Source of the DNA: Stutzerimonas kunmingensis
Lineage (GTDB): Bacteria > Pseudomonadota > Gammaproteobacteria > Pseudomonadales > Pseudomonadaceae
DNA length: 36,310 nucleotides
Direction of reading: 5' to 3'
NCBI RefSeq assembly: GCF_014764705.1
Contig: NZ_JACXXG010000037.1
Location: 1-36,310, forward strand
Numbering within the stretch: the stretch's first letter is position 1; each line of letters begins with the position of its first letter. Shown piece by piece: positions 1 through 8,798 of the stretch. The notes below the pieces were generated by a model that was not told the DNA's origin, made no database searches, and saw nothing but the letters and a program-made list of their open reading frames with translations. The position numbers and the translations under genes were made by a program.

Positions 1-1
1 G

Positions 2-451
2 GTACTGCACTCGGACAACGGCAGCGCGATGAAGGGCTCGACCATGCTGGCGGCCATGCAGAACCTGGGTGTGATGCCCTCGTTCAGCCGCCCGCGGGTG
101 AGCAATGACAACGCCTATGCCGAGGCCCTGTTCCGCACGGCGAAGTACTGCCCGCTGTGGCCGGAGCGGCCCTTCGACACGCTGGAGCAGGCCAGGAGCT
201 GGGTGAACCGCTTCGTGGACTGGTACAACCATGAACATCGCCACAGCGCCCTGAAGTTCGTGACCCCGGCGCAGCGACATACCGGCCAAGCGGAAGAGCT
301 GCTGCGCAAGCGTATCGAGCTGTACGAGGCGGCACGCGCACGGTACCCGGAGCGCTGGAGCGGCGACATCAGGAACTGGTCACTGGCACCGATCGTGTGC
401 CTGAACCCGGAGCGGGAAGCGGTACTGCAGCAAACATCAAAGGCAGCGTGA
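2..451 (+). mobile_element. IS3-family transposase (OrfB), 3' part, cut by window edge
   Basis: This is the C-terminal half of a DDE transposase. The open frame is already running at base 2, so the true start lies outside the window and the ATG at 29 is internal. The first visible residues give HSDNGS, the second catalytic Asp region of the IS3 retroviral-integrase core. About 45 residues on come NDNAYAEALFRTAKY (the region of the catalytic Glu), WYNHEHRHSAL and then VTPAQRH, all typical of IS3 OrfB. The tail NWSLAPIVCLNPE is a usual IS3-group ending. The frame stops with TGA at 449-451. The inverted repeat that ends the element should lie just downstream, but I could not fix it without the left end. 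It is unrelated in function to the HIT/slyX genes that follow. Confidence 0.88.
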
Positions 452-525
452 CACGCTCACGCGACAACTACCTTGAAAATCGCCGGCTGCTCTCGCGAAA
501 AGCCATCCAGAGAATGTACTGTTTA

Positions 526-546
526 GCTCTAGTGCAGCGCTAGAGC
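526..546. repeat. Short inverted repeat (hairpin)
   Basis: GCTCTAG at 526-532 and CTAGAGC at 540-546 form a perfect 7-bp stem with a 7-nt loop. There is no T tract, so it is not an obvious terminator. Its role is unknown. Confidence 0.4.
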
Positions 547-735
547 AAGCTGTGTGACGCTGATTGCGGTGTTTTGAAGCCGCCCCTAGCGTTCGCATAG
601 ATCGTCTAGCAAGAATCGTACTCAGAATTCATGATCGAGCTAATCGGGCGTTGCGGAGAAATATTGGAGCCGCATTGCACCGAAAGGCGGCGCGTTTTCT
701 CAGGTCAGGCACCAATCTTGTGCGCGGTTGCCAGG

Positions 736-763
736 TTGTCGTCTGGGATGTCTGAGGTATCCT
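736..763 (+). promoter_or_regulatory. Possible sigma-70 promoter for HIT-slyX
   Basis: TTGTCG (736-741) and TATCCT (758-763) are separated by 16 bp, with the HIT start codon 57 bp further on. Both hexamers are imperfect, so this is tentative. Confidence 0.35.
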
Positions 764-819
764 TTTTACCTGTTTCCTACGGCGCATTCGCGCGGGGTTT
801 GCTTCGCAAGGGGAGTGTT

Positions 820-1242
820 ATGTTTGTACTTGATTCACGTCTGGAGCAGGACACGTTGCTGCTTGGTGACTTCCCGCTCTGCCGGTTGCTGTTGATGAAC
901 GACACCCAGTATCCCTGGTTCATTCTGGTGCCGCGTCGCGATGAGATTAGTGAGTTGTTTCAGCTGGATGCGGCTGATCAGCTGGCGCTGTGGAAGGAGG
1001 CCACTGCGCTGGCCGAGACCGTCAAGGACACCTTCGGCGCCGACAAGATGAATGTCGCCACGCTTGGTAATGTCGTCGGGCAGCTGCATATGCATGTCAT
1101 TGCGCGGCGACGCGATGATGCTGCCTGGCCAGCGCCGGTGTGGGGCAGGCATCCGGCGAAGCCTTACAGTGACGAGCAGGTGGCAGCCATCAGGGACAAG
1201 CTAAAGTTGGTGCTGACCGATCACTTTCGTTTTGGAGTATGA
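820..1242 (+). CDS. HIT-family nucleotide-binding hydrolase
   Basis: A 140-residue protein of the histidine-triad superfamily, whose members hydrolyse or transfer nucleotides from nucleoside phosphoramidates and dinucleotides in the cytoplasm. The signature is QLHMHVIAR near residue 88. The second and third histidines are present, including the middle one that acts as nucleophile in HIT enzymes, but the first is Gln. A downstream AWP.PVWG segment fits a bacterial HIT subfamily seen in pseudomonads. I chose the ATG at 820 because GGGAG lies just upstream (811-815) and the protein then begins directly with the domain. An in-frame ATG at 631 would add about 60 residues without family support. 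The stop overlaps slyX by four bases (ATGA), so the two are translationally coupled. The exact substrate is unknown. Confidence 0.9.
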   Translation: MFVLDSRLEQDTLLLGDFPLCRLLLMNDTQYPWFILVPRRDEISELFQLDAADQLALWKEATALAETVKDTFGADKMNVATLGNVVGQLHMHVIARRRDDAAWPAPVWGRHPAKPYSDEQVAAIRDKLKLVLTDHFRFGV

Positions 1243-1451
1243 CTGTGGACCTTGAATCGAGAGTGATGGATCTGGAAACGCGTCTGGCGTTTCAGGACGA
1301 TACGATCCAGACGCTGAACGATGTGCTCGTCGAGCAACAGCGGATCATGGAGCGTCTGCAGCTTCAGCTGCGCGCACTGGCAAAACGTCAGGAGGAAATG
1401 CAGGTTCCAATGGACGCTGGTGAGGACGAGGCGCCTCCACCGCATTATTGA
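1239..1451 (+). CDS. slyX: SlyX-family coiled-coil protein
   Basis: A 70-residue protein matching the SlyX family in length and features. A heptad-rich coiled coil ([19 protein letters not shown] and [19 protein letters not shown]) covers roughly residues 4-55, and the tail ends PPPHY as is usual for the family. The molecular role of SlyX is not established; the name comes from a locus next to slyD in enterobacteria. It overlaps the HIT gene by four bases and is probably co-transcribed and translationally coupled. The identification rests on the coiled-coil layout plus the proline-rich C-terminal signature. Confidence 0.88.
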   Translation: MTVDLESRVMDLETRLAFQDDTIQTLNDVLVEQQRIMERLQLQLRALAKRQEEMQVPMDAGEDEAPPPHY

Positions 1452-1459
1452 ATTGTGAA

Positions 1460-1487
1460 ACGGGGCGGCGTGGTGACTTCGCCCCGT
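1460..1487. terminator. Hairpin between convergent slyX and cold-shock gene
   Basis: A perfect 8-bp inverted repeat, ACGGGGCG (1460-1467) and CGCCCCGT (1480-1487), lies between two convergent stop codons. The T-rich side (TTTCACAATT) is on the minus strand, so it may mainly serve the cold-shock gene. Confidence 0.5.
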
Positions 1488-1506
1488 GGCAGCTTGCTCG
1501 GTCGTC

Positions 1507-2106
1507 CTACTCGATCGGGACGACGTCTTCGGCCTGCAGTCCCTTGTCCCGCATCATGATGGTGAACTCCACGCGCTGGCCCTCGACCAGGATGCGGTGC
1601 CCTTCGCCGCGGATGGCGCGAAAGTGGACGAATACGTCATCTCCGCTGTCCCGGGAAATGAATCCGAACCCCTTGGATGTGTTGAACCATTTTACGGTGC
1701 CAGCCTCGCGCCCTGCTGCCGATGGTGCGTGGGTGTGGGTGCGAGCCGGTTTTGCCTGCTTGCTCAGGCCGCGTGGCGTGGCGAGGTGCAGCAGCACGGC
1801 CACAAGGGCGAGCAGCAGACTGGCGAGTGTTGCGGGCTGGCCGGCGATCTGCGGCAAAGCTACAAGTACGATGACGGCCTGCAGCGCGATAGACAGGAGT
1901 AACAGCGCTGACGCAGCGATTATGACTGGCCGGGTGCGGCTGTCGATCAACTGGGCAGATGGGGCGAATTGAACGTTCAGCAGGCCAAGCATCAGCAGGC
2001 ACAAGGCGTCGGGTTGCAGCAGTAGTGGCATTGCGCCGCGCAGGCTTGGAACAAAGGACAGCAGCAGGGCAATGACACCCGCCAGGACATGGACGATCTT
2101 TAACAT
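1507..2106 (-). CDS. Membrane protein with C-terminal cold-shock domain
   Basis: A 199-residue fusion. The N-terminal about 110 residues contain four hydrophobic stretches (about 5-22, 34-46, 61-84 and 93-110) that look like membrane helices. A charged linker (112-135) follows, then a complete cold-shock domain at 136-199. RNP1 (KGFGFI) and RNP2 (DVFVHF) are both intact, so nucleic-acid binding is expected from a domain facing the cytoplasm. The ATG at 2106 begins MLKIVHVL, the start I expect for pseudomonad relatives. A GTG nine codons upstream (2133) is possible, and neither start has a strong ribosome site. It is convergent with slyX. The biological role is unknown. An RNA chaperone tethered to the membrane is a reasonable inference only. 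Confidence 0.85.
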   Translation of the reverse strand: MLKIVHVLAGVIALLLSFVPSLRGAMPLLLQPDALCLLMLGLLNVQFAPSAQLIDSRTRPVIIAASALLLLSIALQAVIVLVALPQIAGQPATLASLLLALVAVLLHLATPRGLSKQAKPARTHTHAPSAAGREAGTVKWFNTSKGFGFISRDSGDDVFVHFRAIRGEGHRILVEGQRVEFTIMMRDKGLQAEDVVPIE

Positions 2107-2339
2107 TCTTGTATGGCTCACGGTTGATAACACGACAGAGAAGCCGCAGGCCTGGAGTTCGTGGAAAACGTTCGTCGGTCAGGGCTGAACACTGGTCGAG
2201 AAACCGCGCGGGTCCGGGCTGCAGCGCGGCGTATTTAACAGGAAAGGAGAAGGGGGCTCAAATGAGCGTGTTCGCCGTCGTGGCTTCGGGTGCGGAGAAT
2301 GCTCGAAGACGGGCTGTTTCGTAGCGGATGCGTTGCGAT

Positions 2340-2370
2340 CTGGGCAGAGCGCATGTGGCGCTCCGCCCAG
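2340..2370. terminator. Long imperfect hairpin after dps
   Basis: CTGGGCAGAGCGC (2340-2352) pairs with GCGCTCCGCCCAG (2358-2370) over 13 positions with one mismatch and a 5-nt loop, ten bases after the dps stop codon. No T tract follows, so termination strength is uncertain. Confidence 0.55.
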
Positions 2371-2379
2371 TAGCGAAAC

Positions 2380-2850
2380 TTAGGCCGAAAGCAGGCTGCG
2401 CAGCATCCATGCAGTTTTTTCGTGGCTCTGCATGCGTTGAGTCAGGAGGTCGGCGGTCGGCTCGTCGTTGACCTTGTCCAGTAGCGGGAAGATACCGCGG
2501 GCGGTTCGTACAACGGCTTCCTGGCCTTCGACCAACAGCTTGATCATCTCTTCGGCGGAGGGGACGCCTTCCTCTTCCTTGATCGAGCTCAGGCGGGCGT
2601 ATGCCGCGTAGGTGCCCGGCGCCGGGAAGCCCAGCGTGCGGATGCGTTCGGCAATATCGTCCACGGCGATGGCGAGTTCGGTGTACTGGGTTTCGAACAT
2701 GGTGTGCAGCGTGTTGAACATCGGCCCCGTGACGTTCCAATGGAAGTTATGGGTCTTCAGATACAGGGTGTAGGTGTCAGCGAGCAGGCGCGACAGGCCT
2801 TCGGCGATGGCTGCGCGGTCCTGTTCGGCGATGCCAATGTTGATTTCCAT
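2380..2850 (-). CDS. dps: Dps-like ferritin / DNA-protecting protein
   Basis: A 156-residue ferritin-like protein of the Dps family. Dps dodecamers oxidise and store iron using hydrogen peroxide and can coat DNA under stress. The ferroxidase residues can be placed in order: H37 in HNFHWNV, H49 and E53 in the LHTMFE segment, then D64 and E68 in DDIAER. Their spacing equals that of H51, H63, D67, D78 and E82 of Escherichia coli Dps. The N-terminus is short, without the Lys-rich DNA-binding tail of the E. coli protein, so DNA binding may be weak or depend on other residues. A strong AGGAG lies upstream of the ATG. It stands alone on the minus strand, divergent from aspS. Regulation by OxyR or RpoS is likely from family knowledge but is not visible in the sequence. 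Confidence 0.93.
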   Translation of the reverse strand: MEINIGIAEQDRAAIAEGLSRLLADTYTLYLKTHNFHWNVTGPMFNTLHTMFETQYTELAIAVDDIAERIRTLGFPAPGTYAAYARLSSIKEEEGVPSAEEMIKLLVEGQEAVVRTARGIFPLLDKVNDEPTADLLTQRMQSHEKTAWMLRSLLSA

Positions 2851-3197
2851 GTTTTTCTCCTGGTGGATGGTTCAGCCGTTAGTTATGCCAGAAAAATGCG
2901 TGGTGTTGTGAAGCGATACGTTTCTGGTCGAAATGCTCACCGTTGGAAGGCTCTGATCGATTCAGGGTTCCATCAACGGCTCGATTTCGAGTTGGCGAGG
3001 GCAACGGCTGCGCCGCGGTGATTATGTCGATATAATCCCGCGCTTGTGCCTGGCGGTCCCAGTGCGTGCTGCGGCGCCCGGCGTCAATGCGGTATCGCGT
3101 ACGGTACATGCCGCTTGCGCAGAGCAGTCACGGTCTTGTCAGTCTGTCGCGGCTCTCGCGCCCCATCGAATTCAAGATACGAGAAGCGAACTTCACC
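2851..3197. other. Divergent intergenic region dps / aspS
   Basis: This region holds the dps ribosome site and the upstream regions of both genes. The aspS frame stays open upstream to 3066, but the extension has no resemblance to AspRS. A perfect TATAAT box at 3031-3036 followed by GC-rich bases probably starts the aspS transcript. I saw no further gene. Confidence 0.6.
3031..3043 (+). promoter_or_regulatory. Probable -10 element of aspS promoter
   Basis: TATAAT (3031-3036) is an exact -10 consensus followed by a GC-rich discriminator (CCCGCGC). This lies about 160 bp before the aspS start. No good -35 hexamer is present at 16-18 bp. The GC-rich discriminator resembles those of the two tRNA promoters in this window and would fit growth-rate or stringent control. 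Confidence 0.45.
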
Positions 3198-4973
3198 ATG
3201 ATGCGCAGCCACTATTGCGGCCAATTGAACGAAAGCCTGGACGGCCAGGAAATCACTCTTTGCGGCTGGGTACATCGCCGTCGTGACCACGGCGGGGTGA
3301 TCTTCCTCGATGTGCGTGATCGTGAGGGCCTGGCTCAGGTGGTCTTCGATCCGGATCGCGCCGAAACCTTTGCGACCGCCGACAAGGTGCGTAGCGAGTA
3401 TGTAGTGAAGATCACCGGCAAGGTCCGCCTGCGCCCAGCTGGTGCGGTGAACCCGAATATGGCTTCCGGTGCCATCGAGGTGCTGGGCTACGAGCTGGAG
3501 GTGTTGAACGACGCCGAAACCCCGCCATTCCCTCTCAACGAATACAGCGATGTGGGCGAGGAGACGCGACTGCGCTATCGCTTCATCGACCTTCGTCGCC
3601 CAGAAATGGCCGAGAAGCTCAAGCTGCGCTCGCGTATCACCGCGAGCATTCGTCGGTACCTGGATGACAACGGCTTCCTCGATGTGGAAACCCCGATCCT
3701 GGGGCGTCCGACACCTGAAGGCGCGCGTGACTATCTGGTGCCGAGCCGCACCCATGCCGGTAATTTCTTTGCCCTGCCGCAGTCGCCGCAGCTGTTCAAG
3801 CAGCTGCTGATGGTTGCCGGTTTCGACCGCTACTATCAGATCGCCAAGTGCTTCCGCGACGAAGACCTTCGCGCTGATCGCCAGCCCGAGTTCACCCAGA
3901 TCGACATCGAGACCAGCTTCCTCGATGAAGCGGACATCATCGGTATCACCGAAGGCATGATCCGCAAGTTGTTCAAGGAAGTGCTGGATCTGGAGTTTGG
4001 CGAATTCCCGCACATGCCGTTCGAAGAGGCCATGCGCCGGTACGGCTCGGATAAGCCCGACCTGCGCATCCCGCTGGAACTGGTGGATGTTGCCGATCAG
4101 CTCAACGCTGTCGAGTTCAAGGTGTTCTCCGGTCCGGCCAATGACCCGAAAGGCCGCGTTGCCGCGCTGCGCGTCCCGGGTGCGGCGAGCATGCCGCGCA
4201 GCCAGATCGACGATTACACCAAGTTCGTTGGCATCTATGGGGCCAAGGGCCTGGCCTATATCAAGGTCAATGAACGCGCCAAGGGCGTTGAAGGCCTGCA
4301 GTCGCCGATCGTCAAGTTCATCCCGGAAGACAACCTCAATGTGATTCTCGATCGCGTCGGTGCGGTCGATGGCGACATCGTGTTCTTCGGTGCAGACAAG
4401 GCGAAGATCGTTTCCGAGGCCCTGGGTGCGCTGCGCATCAAGATCGGCCACGACCTCAAGCTGTTGACCTGCGACTGGGCGCCGCTATGGGTGGTCGACT
4501 TCCCGATGTTCGAAGAGAACGATGACGGCTCGCTGAGCGCGCTGCACCACCCGTTCACCGCGCCGAAGTGCTCGCCTCAGGAGCTCGAGGCCAATCCGGC
4601 TGCGGCGCTGTCGCGTGCCTACGACATGGTGCTCAACGGTACCGAGCTGGGGGGCGGTTCGATCCGTATCCATCGCAAGGAAATGCAGCAGACTGTGTTC
4701 CGCATTCTCGGCATCGATGAAGCCGAGCAGGAAGAGAAGTTCGGCTTCCTCCTCGATGCGTTGAAATTCGGCGCTCCGCCACATGGTGGTCTGGCCTTCG
4801 GTCTGGATCGCCTGGTGATGCTGATGACCGGTGCGCAGTCGATTCGTGAGGTGATTGCCTTCCCGAAAACCCAGAGTGCGGCGGACGTCATGACCCAGGC
4901 GCCGGGTGCGGTGGACAGCAAGGCGTTGCGCGACCTGCATATCCGTCTGCGCGAGCAACCGAAGGCGGAGTAA
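3198..4973 (+). CDS. aspS: Aspartyl-tRNA synthetase
   Basis: A 591-residue class IIb synthetase that charges tRNA-Asp; the length equals the Pseudomonas enzyme. The order is an N-terminal OB-fold anticodon-binding domain (about 1-105), then the catalytic core with motif 1 around [20 protein letters not shown], motif 2 [14 protein letters not shown], the bacterial GAD insertion (about 290-410), and motif 3 [13 protein letters not shown] near the C-terminus. I chose the ATG at 3198, giving [13 protein letters not shown], which is the family start; the frame upstream has no similarity. In Pseudomonas aeruginosa AspRS is non-discriminating and also makes Asp-tRNA-Asn for GatCAB amidation. The same is likely here but cannot be read directly. 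A hairpin follows at 4983-5005 before yebC. Confidence 0.97.
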   Translation: MMRSHYCGQLNESLDGQEITLCGWVHRRRDHGGVIFLDVRDREGLAQVVFDPDRAETFATADKVRSEYVVKITGKVRLRPAGAVNPNMASGAIEVLGYELEVLNDAETPPFPLNEYSDVGEETRLRYRFIDLRRPEMAEKLKLRSRITASIRRYLDDNGFLDVETPILGRPTPEGARDYLVPSRTHAGNFFALPQSPQLFKQLLMVAGFDRYYQIAKCFRDEDLRADRQPEFTQIDIETSFLDEADIIGITEGMIRKLFKEVLDLEFGEFPHMPFEEAMRRYGSDKPDLRIPLELVDVADQLNAVEFKVFSGPANDPKGRVAALRVPGAASMPRSQIDDYTKFVGIYGAKGLAYIKVNERAKGVEGLQSPIVKFIPEDNLNVILDRVGAVDGDIVFFGADKAKIVSEALGALRIKIGHDLKLLTCDWAPLWVVDFPMFEENDDGSLSALHHPFTAPKCSPQELEANPAAALSRAYDMVLNGTELGGGSIRIHRKEMQQTVFRILGIDEAEQEEKFGFLLDALKFGAPPHGGLAFGLDRLVMLMTGAQSIREVIAFPKTQSAADVMTQAPGAVDSKALRDLHIRLREQPKAE

Positions 4974-4982
4974 ACGCTACCC

Positions 4983-5005
4983 GAAGCCTGGTTCTGCCAG
5001 GCTTC
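4983..5005 (+). terminator. Hairpin after aspS
   Basis: GAAGCCTGG (4983-4991) and CCAGGCTTC (4997-5005) form a perfect 9-bp stem with a 5-nt loop, ten bases after the aspS stop. The following TTCGTCTTG is only moderately T-rich, so partial read-through into yebC is possible. Confidence 0.65.
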
Positions 5006-5123
5006 TTCGTCTTGCGGCTCTGAGTGCGAGACATTACGGCGATAGCCGGCCGCTGTCTTTATCGAGTGACAGACGGATCCGGTTATCGAGATTTTCTGAT
5101 TCAGTCGAAGAATGGAGTGAGTT

Positions 5124-5873
5124 ATGGCTGGTCATTCCAAATGGGCCAATATCAAGCACCGCAAAGAGCGTCAGGACGCCAAGCGGGGCAAGATCTTCAC
5201 CAAACTGATCCGTGAGCTGACCGTGGCGGCCAAGCATGGCGGCGGCGTGCCGGCGGACAATCCGCGTCTGCGATTGGCCGTGGACAAGGCGCTGACAGCC
5301 AACATGTCGCGTGACGTCATCGATCGCGCCATCGCCCGGGGCGCAGGCTCCAGCGAAGCGGACAACATGACCGAGCTGAGCTATGAGGGTTACGCGCCAA
5401 GCGGGGTGGCGATCATCATCGAGGCCATGACCGACAACCGCAACCGTACCGCGGCCGAAGTGCGTCACGCCTTCAGCAAGAACGGTGGCAACCTCGGTAC
5501 TGACGGCTCGGTCGCCTACATGTTCGATCGTAAGGGCCAGATCAGCTATGCGCCCGGCGTCAATGAAGACGCGCTGATGGAAGCGGCGCTGGAGGCGGGC
5601 GCCGACGACGTCGTCAGTCAGGAGGATGGGTCGGTCGACGTCTATACCAGCTTCGCCGAGTTCCTCTCGGTCAACGAAGCACTGACAGAAGCCGGATTCC
5701 GCGGCGACGAAGCAGAAGTGGCGATGATTCCGTCCATCATGGCGCCCATCACCGACGTCGAGACGGCGCAGAAGGTTCTGCGTCTCATCGATGCGCTGGA
5801 AGACCTGGATGACGTGCAGAACGTCTACCACAACGCGGAAATCTCCGACGAGATCATGCAGCAGCTGGGCTGA
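5124..5873 (+). CDS. yebC: YebC/PmpR-family protein
   Basis: A 249-residue protein of the YebC/PmpR (TACO1) family. It begins with the family signature [20 protein letters not shown], followed by [27 protein letters not shown] and FSKNGGNLG, and ends in the usual acidic tail. The three-domain fold spans the full length. The family was long annotated as a transcriptional regulator (PmpR represses quinolone signalling in Pseudomonas aeruginosa), while newer work on relatives links it to relief of ribosome stalling. Which applies here cannot be decided from sequence. It sits directly upstream of ruvCAB, a frequent arrangement, but a strong terminator (5890-5925) separates it from ruvC. Confidence 0.94.
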   Translation: MAGHSKWANIKHRKERQDAKRGKIFTKLIRELTVAAKHGGGVPADNPRLRLAVDKALTANMSRDVIDRAIARGAGSSEADNMTELSYEGYAPSGVAIIIEAMTDNRNRTAAEVRHAFSKNGGNLGTDGSVAYMFDRKGQISYAPGVNEDALMEAALEAGADDVVSQEDGSVDVYTSFAEFLSVNEALTEAGFRGDEAEVAMIPSIMAPITDVETAQKVLRLIDALEDLDDVQNVYHNAEISDEIMQQLG

Positions 5874-5889
5874 ATGTCGTGGTGTCCGC

Positions 5890-5925
5890 AGCCGGGAGCC
5901 GCATTGCTGGGCTCCCGGCTTTTTT
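5890..5925 (+). terminator. Rho-independent terminator after yebC
   Basis: An 11-bp perfect stem, AGCCGGGAGCC (5890-5900) with GGCTCCCGGCT (5910-5920), has a 9-nt loop and is followed by a T run (5920-5925). It is a classic intrinsic terminator. Confidence 0.9.
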
Positions 5926-6002
5926 ATAGGCACGCATCGCTGGCAACGTAGTGACTATCTGGGCGCATATTGTTGTCGGTGGCGGAGACGGCAGCGCCTC
6001 CG

Positions 6003-6008
6003 TATACT
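6003..6008 (+). promoter_or_regulatory. Possible -10 element for ruvC
   Basis: TATACT at 6003-6008 lies between the yebC terminator and the ruvC ATG (6041), where a promoter is needed. No convincing -35 is visible at standard spacing. Confidence 0.35.
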
Positions 6009-6040
6009 CGCCACTGGATAAATAGACAGCACGGCACGGC

Positions 6041-6565
6041 ATGACGCTGATTTTGGGTATCGATCCCGGCTCTCGAATCACCGGCTACGGCGTCGTACGG
6101 GACACCGGCCGCGGTTGTGAATACGTCGCCTCTGGTTGCATTCGTACCGGCACCGGCGAGCTGCCTAATCGCTTGCGTGCCGTTTTCAGTGGTGTGAGCG
6201 AGGTCATTCGGACCTATGGCCCGGTAACGATGGGCATCGAGCAAGTATTCATGGCGCGTAATGCCGATTCCGCGCTTAAGCTCGGCCAGGCTCGGGGGGC
6301 AGCCATTGTTGCTGGCGCGGAAGCAGGTCTGCAGATCGCAGAGTACACCGCGACGCAGGTCAAACAGGCCATCGCCGGAACGGGCGGGGCTGATAAGCAG
6401 CAGGTGCAGATGATGGTCATGCACTTGCTCAAGCTTCTGGAAAAACCCCAGATCGATGCTTCGGACGCGCTGGCCATTGCGTTATGTCATGCGCATCACC
6501 GGCAGAGCCTCATTCCGCACGGCCTGGCCGGCGCCAAGCGACGAGGCGGGCGGTTGCGTCTTTAG
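6041..6565 (+). CDS. ruvC: Holliday junction resolvase RuvC
   Basis: A 174-residue resolvase that cuts four-way junctions during recombinational repair, acting as a dimer with RuvAB. The RNase H-like fold is evident. [13 protein letters not shown] carries the first catalytic Asp (D8), [10 protein letters not shown] carries the Glu, and [14 protein letters not shown] near residue 140 carries the last acidic pair. The length is normal for the family. The start ATG follows a yebC terminator and a possible promoter. ruvA begins 74 bp downstream in the same direction, giving the usual ruvC-ruvA-ruvB order. No LexA-type box was recognised upstream. Confidence 0.96.
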   Translation: MTLILGIDPGSRITGYGVVRDTGRGCEYVASGCIRTGTGELPNRLRAVFSGVSEVIRTYGPVTMGIEQVFMARNADSALKLGQARGAAIVAGAEAGLQIAEYTATQVKQAIAGTGGADKQQVQMMVMHLLKLLEKPQIDASDALAIALCHAHHRQSLIPHGLAGAKRRGGRLRL

Positions 6566-6639
6566 TCGGCGCAAACTCTCTTGGTTGAACGAATAATCGA
6601 GTGGTCGTCAGCGGATGCGATGGCCATGGAGGAAACAGC

Positions 6640-7245
6640 TTGATCGGACGTTTGCGTGGCACGCTGGTGGAAAAGCAACCGCCACATCTGATTCTCGATG
6701 TCAACGGTATCGGCTATGAGGTCGAAGTGCCGATGACGACGCTGTATCGCCTGCCGGCGGTCGGCGAGCCGGTGACGCTGCATACGCACCTCGTCGTGCG
6801 TGAAGACGCACAACTTCTTTATGGCTTCGCCGAGAAGCGCGAGCGCGAGCTGTTCCGTGAACTGATCCGTTTGAACGGTGTGGGACCGAAGCTAGCGTTG
6901 GCGTTGATGTCCGGACTGGAAGTCGATGAGCTGGTGCGTTGTGTGCAGGCGCAGGATACGTCGGTCCTGGTGCGCATCCCAGGCGTTGGCAAGAAGACCG
7001 CCGAGCGGCTTCTGGTCGAGTTGAAGGACCGCTTCAAGGCGTGGGAGAGCATGCCCGCCATCGCGACCTTCGTGGTTGAACCCGGGAGCAAAATGGCAGT
7101 CACAAGCGCCGAGAATGATGCGGTCAGCGCGTTGATCTCCCTGGGCTTCAAGCCACAGGAAGCCAGCCGTGCAGTGTCCGCCATACAGGAAGATGATTTG
7201 AGCAGTGAAGAAATGATCCGCCGTGCCCTCAAGGGCATGGTGTAA
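6640..7245 (+). CDS. ruvA: Holliday junction branch-migration protein RuvA
   Basis: A 201-residue RuvA, which binds the four-way junction as a tetramer and recruits RuvB. Domain I (OB fold) begins [20 protein letters not shown]. The tandem helix-hairpin-helix region includes [15 protein letters not shown] and [18 protein letters not shown]. Domain III, which contacts RuvB, starts near [13 protein letters not shown] chose the TTG at 6640: it gives the family N-terminus (MIGRLRG) and has GGAGG at 6628-6632 with a 7-nt spacer. An in-frame GTG at 6601 would add 13 residues without family support. The stop is three bases before the ruvB start, so the two are coupled. Confidence 0.95.
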   Translation: MIGRLRGTLVEKQPPHLILDVNGIGYEVEVPMTTLYRLPAVGEPVTLHTHLVVREDAQLLYGFAEKRERELFRELIRLNGVGPKLALALMSGLEVDELVRCVQAQDTSVLVRIPGVGKKTAERLLVELKDRFKAWESMPAIATFVVEPGSKMAVTSAENDAVSALISLGFKPQEASRAVSAIQEDDLSSEEMIRRALKGMV

Positions 7246-7248
7246 GCC

Positions 7249-8301
7249 ATGATCGAAGCGGATCGTATCGTCACGGCAGGCAGTCGCGATCGCGACGAGC
7301 AACTGGATCGTGCCATTCGGCCACTCAAGCTGGCCGAGTACATTGGTCAGCCGGTCGTGCGCGAGCAGATGGATCTGTTCATCCGCGCCGCCAAGGGCCG
7401 TCAGGAAGCGCTCGATCACACGCTCATCTTCGGTCCGCCGGGGCTGGGCAAGACTACGTTGGCGAACATCATCGCCGAAGAGATGGGCGTGTCGATCAAG
7501 AGCACGTCGGGCCCGGTGCTTGAGCGACCGGGTGACCTGGCCGCATTGCTGACCAATCTGGAGGCGGGCGACGTTCTGTTCGTCGACGAGATCCATCGCC
7601 TTTCGCCCATTGTCGAGGAGGTTTTGTACCCGGCGATGGAAGATTTCCAGCTGGATATCATGATCGGCGAGGGGCCTGCGGCTCGCTCGATCAAGCTGGA
7701 TCTGCCGCCGTTCACCCTTGTGGGCGCCACCACGCGGGCCGGTATGCTGACCAATCCACTGCGAGACCGATTCGGTATCGTCCAGCGTCTGGAGTTCTAT
7801 TCCACCGAGGACCTGGCGACCATCGTCAGCCGTTCCGCCGGTATCCTCGGTCTGCCGACCGAGCCGGAGGGTGCATTCGAGATCGCCCGTCGAGCGCGAG
7901 GGACGCCGCGTATCGCTAACCGCTTGCTACGTCGTGTGCGAGATTTCGCAGAAGTGCGGGGTCGTGGCGAGATCACCCGGCAGATTGCCGACCTTGCCTT
8001 GAGCATGCTCGACGTCGATGAGCGAGGCTTCGATCATCAGGATCGCCGGCTGCTATTGACCCTGATCGAGAAGTTCGACGGCGGACCGGTGGGGATCGAC
8101 AGCCTGGCCGCTGCGATCAGTGAAGAGCGGCACACCATCGAGGATGTGCTCGAGCCGTACCTCATCCAGCAGGGCTACATCATGCGCACGCCGCGCGGTC
8201 GGGTCGTGACGCGTCACGCCTATCTCCATTTCGGCCTCAACCTGCCCAAGCGCATGAGCGATGCTCCAACGCCGGATCTGTTCGATGGCGACATAGTTTG
8301 A
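7249..8301 (+). CDS. ruvB: Holliday junction helicase RuvB
   Basis: A 350-residue AAA+ ATPase that drives branch migration as hexameric rings on either side of RuvA. Walker A is GPPGLGKTT, Walker B is FVDEIHR and sensor 1 is GATTRAG. An Arg-rich sensor segment is [19 protein letters not shown]. The C-terminal winged helix includes the [13 protein letters not shown] segment and [17 protein letters not shown]. Length and motif order match the family. It begins three bases after ruvA. The next gene, ybgC, starts 51 bp downstream, so read-through into the tol operon is possible. Confidence 0.97.
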   Translation: MIEADRIVTAGSRDRDEQLDRAIRPLKLAEYIGQPVVREQMDLFIRAAKGRQEALDHTLIFGPPGLGKTTLANIIAEEMGVSIKSTSGPVLERPGDLAALLTNLEAGDVLFVDEIHRLSPIVEEVLYPAMEDFQLDIMIGEGPAARSIKLDLPPFTLVGATTRAGMLTNPLRDRFGIVQRLEFYSTEDLATIVSRSAGILGLPTEPEGAFEIARRARGTPRIANRLLRRVRDFAEVRGRGEITRQIADLALSMLDVDERGFDHQDRRLLLTLIEKFDGGPVGIDSLAAAISEERHTIEDVLEPYLIQQGYIMRTPRGRVVTRHAYLHFGLNLPKRMSDAPTPDLFDGDIV

Positions 8302-8352
8302 AGAAAATATTGTTCTGTTACCCGATTGGCATTTACAGGGCCGAGCACTAGT

Positions 8353-8796
8353 ATGCGCGCGCAAGCCGGAGCTGAAATCTTTACCCACCGCTGTCGAGTC
8401 TATTACGAGGACACCGACGCGGGCGGCATTGTCTACTACGTCAATTACCTCAAATTCATGGAGCGAGCTCGTACCGAGCGGTTGCGCAGTCTGGGATTCG
8501 CCCAGTCGCAGCTGGCCGGTGAGGACTTGCTGTTCGTCGTGCATTCGGTCGAAGCCCGCTACCGAGCACCGGCTCGCCTGGACGATGAATTGCTGGTGAC
8601 GGCCGAGGTGGTTGAGGTGAATCGCGCCAGTCTGCGGTTTCGCCAGCAGGTCCGGCGTGCACTGGATGATGTTCTGCTTTGTGAGGGGCAGGTGCTGGTT
8701 GCCTGCGTGCGTGCCGAAAGTTTGAAACCCCGAGCCATTCCCGAAGCGCTGCGTGTCGCCTTCGCTGGCTCGGGTCTATCCCCTGCAGGAGAGTAA
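8353..8796 (+). CDS. ybgC: YbgC hotdog-fold acyl-CoA thioesterase (Tol-Pal associated)
   Basis: A 147-residue 4-hydroxybenzoyl-CoA-thioesterase-like protein. The N-terminal signature [27 protein letters not shown] contains the catalytic Asp of the hotdog family, in the order D-x-D-x-x-G-x-V-Y. YbgC proteins hydrolyse acyl-CoA or acyl-ACP thioesters and associate with phospholipid-synthesis enzymes at the membrane. They are the conserved first gene of tol-pal operons, as here. I chose the ATG at 8353; a TTG at 8326 would add nine unlike residues. Its ribosome site is weak (AGGG at about 12 bases). tolQ begins two bases after the stop. Confidence 0.93.
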   Translation: MRAQAGAEIFTHRCRVYYEDTDAGGIVYYVNYLKFMERARTERLRSLGFAQSQLAGEDLLFVVHSVEARYRAPARLDDELLVTAEVVEVNRASLRFRQQVRRALDDVLLCEGQVLVACVRAESLKPRAIPEALRVAFAGSGLSPAGE

Positions 8797-8798
8797 GC

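Larger units (their letters stand above)
452..819. other. Intergenic stretch between IS3 transposase and HIT gene
   Basis: There is no convincing gene here. Short open frames (for example from 564) have no family resemblance and no good ribosome site. The stretch must contain the right end of the IS3 element. It also has a perfect 7-bp inverted repeat, GCTCTAG (526-532) and CTAGAGC (540-546), and a weak promoter candidate for the HIT gene at 736-763. Confidence 0.6.

Noticed and set aside
564..755. 63-codon plus-strand open frame before the HIT gene
   Set aside because: No recognisable protein features, no ribosome site, and it lies in the IS edge/intergenic region.
1448..1972. Plus-strand frames opposite the cold-shock gene
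   Set aside because: The minus strand encodes an intact cold-shock domain with RNP1 and RNP2; the plus frames are shadows.
3066..3197. N-terminal extension of aspS by 44 codons
   Set aside because: The family protein begins [10 protein letters not shown] at 3198. The extension has no similarity and spans the likely promoter/leader region.
3084..4958. Minus-strand frames opposite aspS
   Set aside because: AspRS is unmistakable on the plus strand; the antisense frames are GC-skew shadows.
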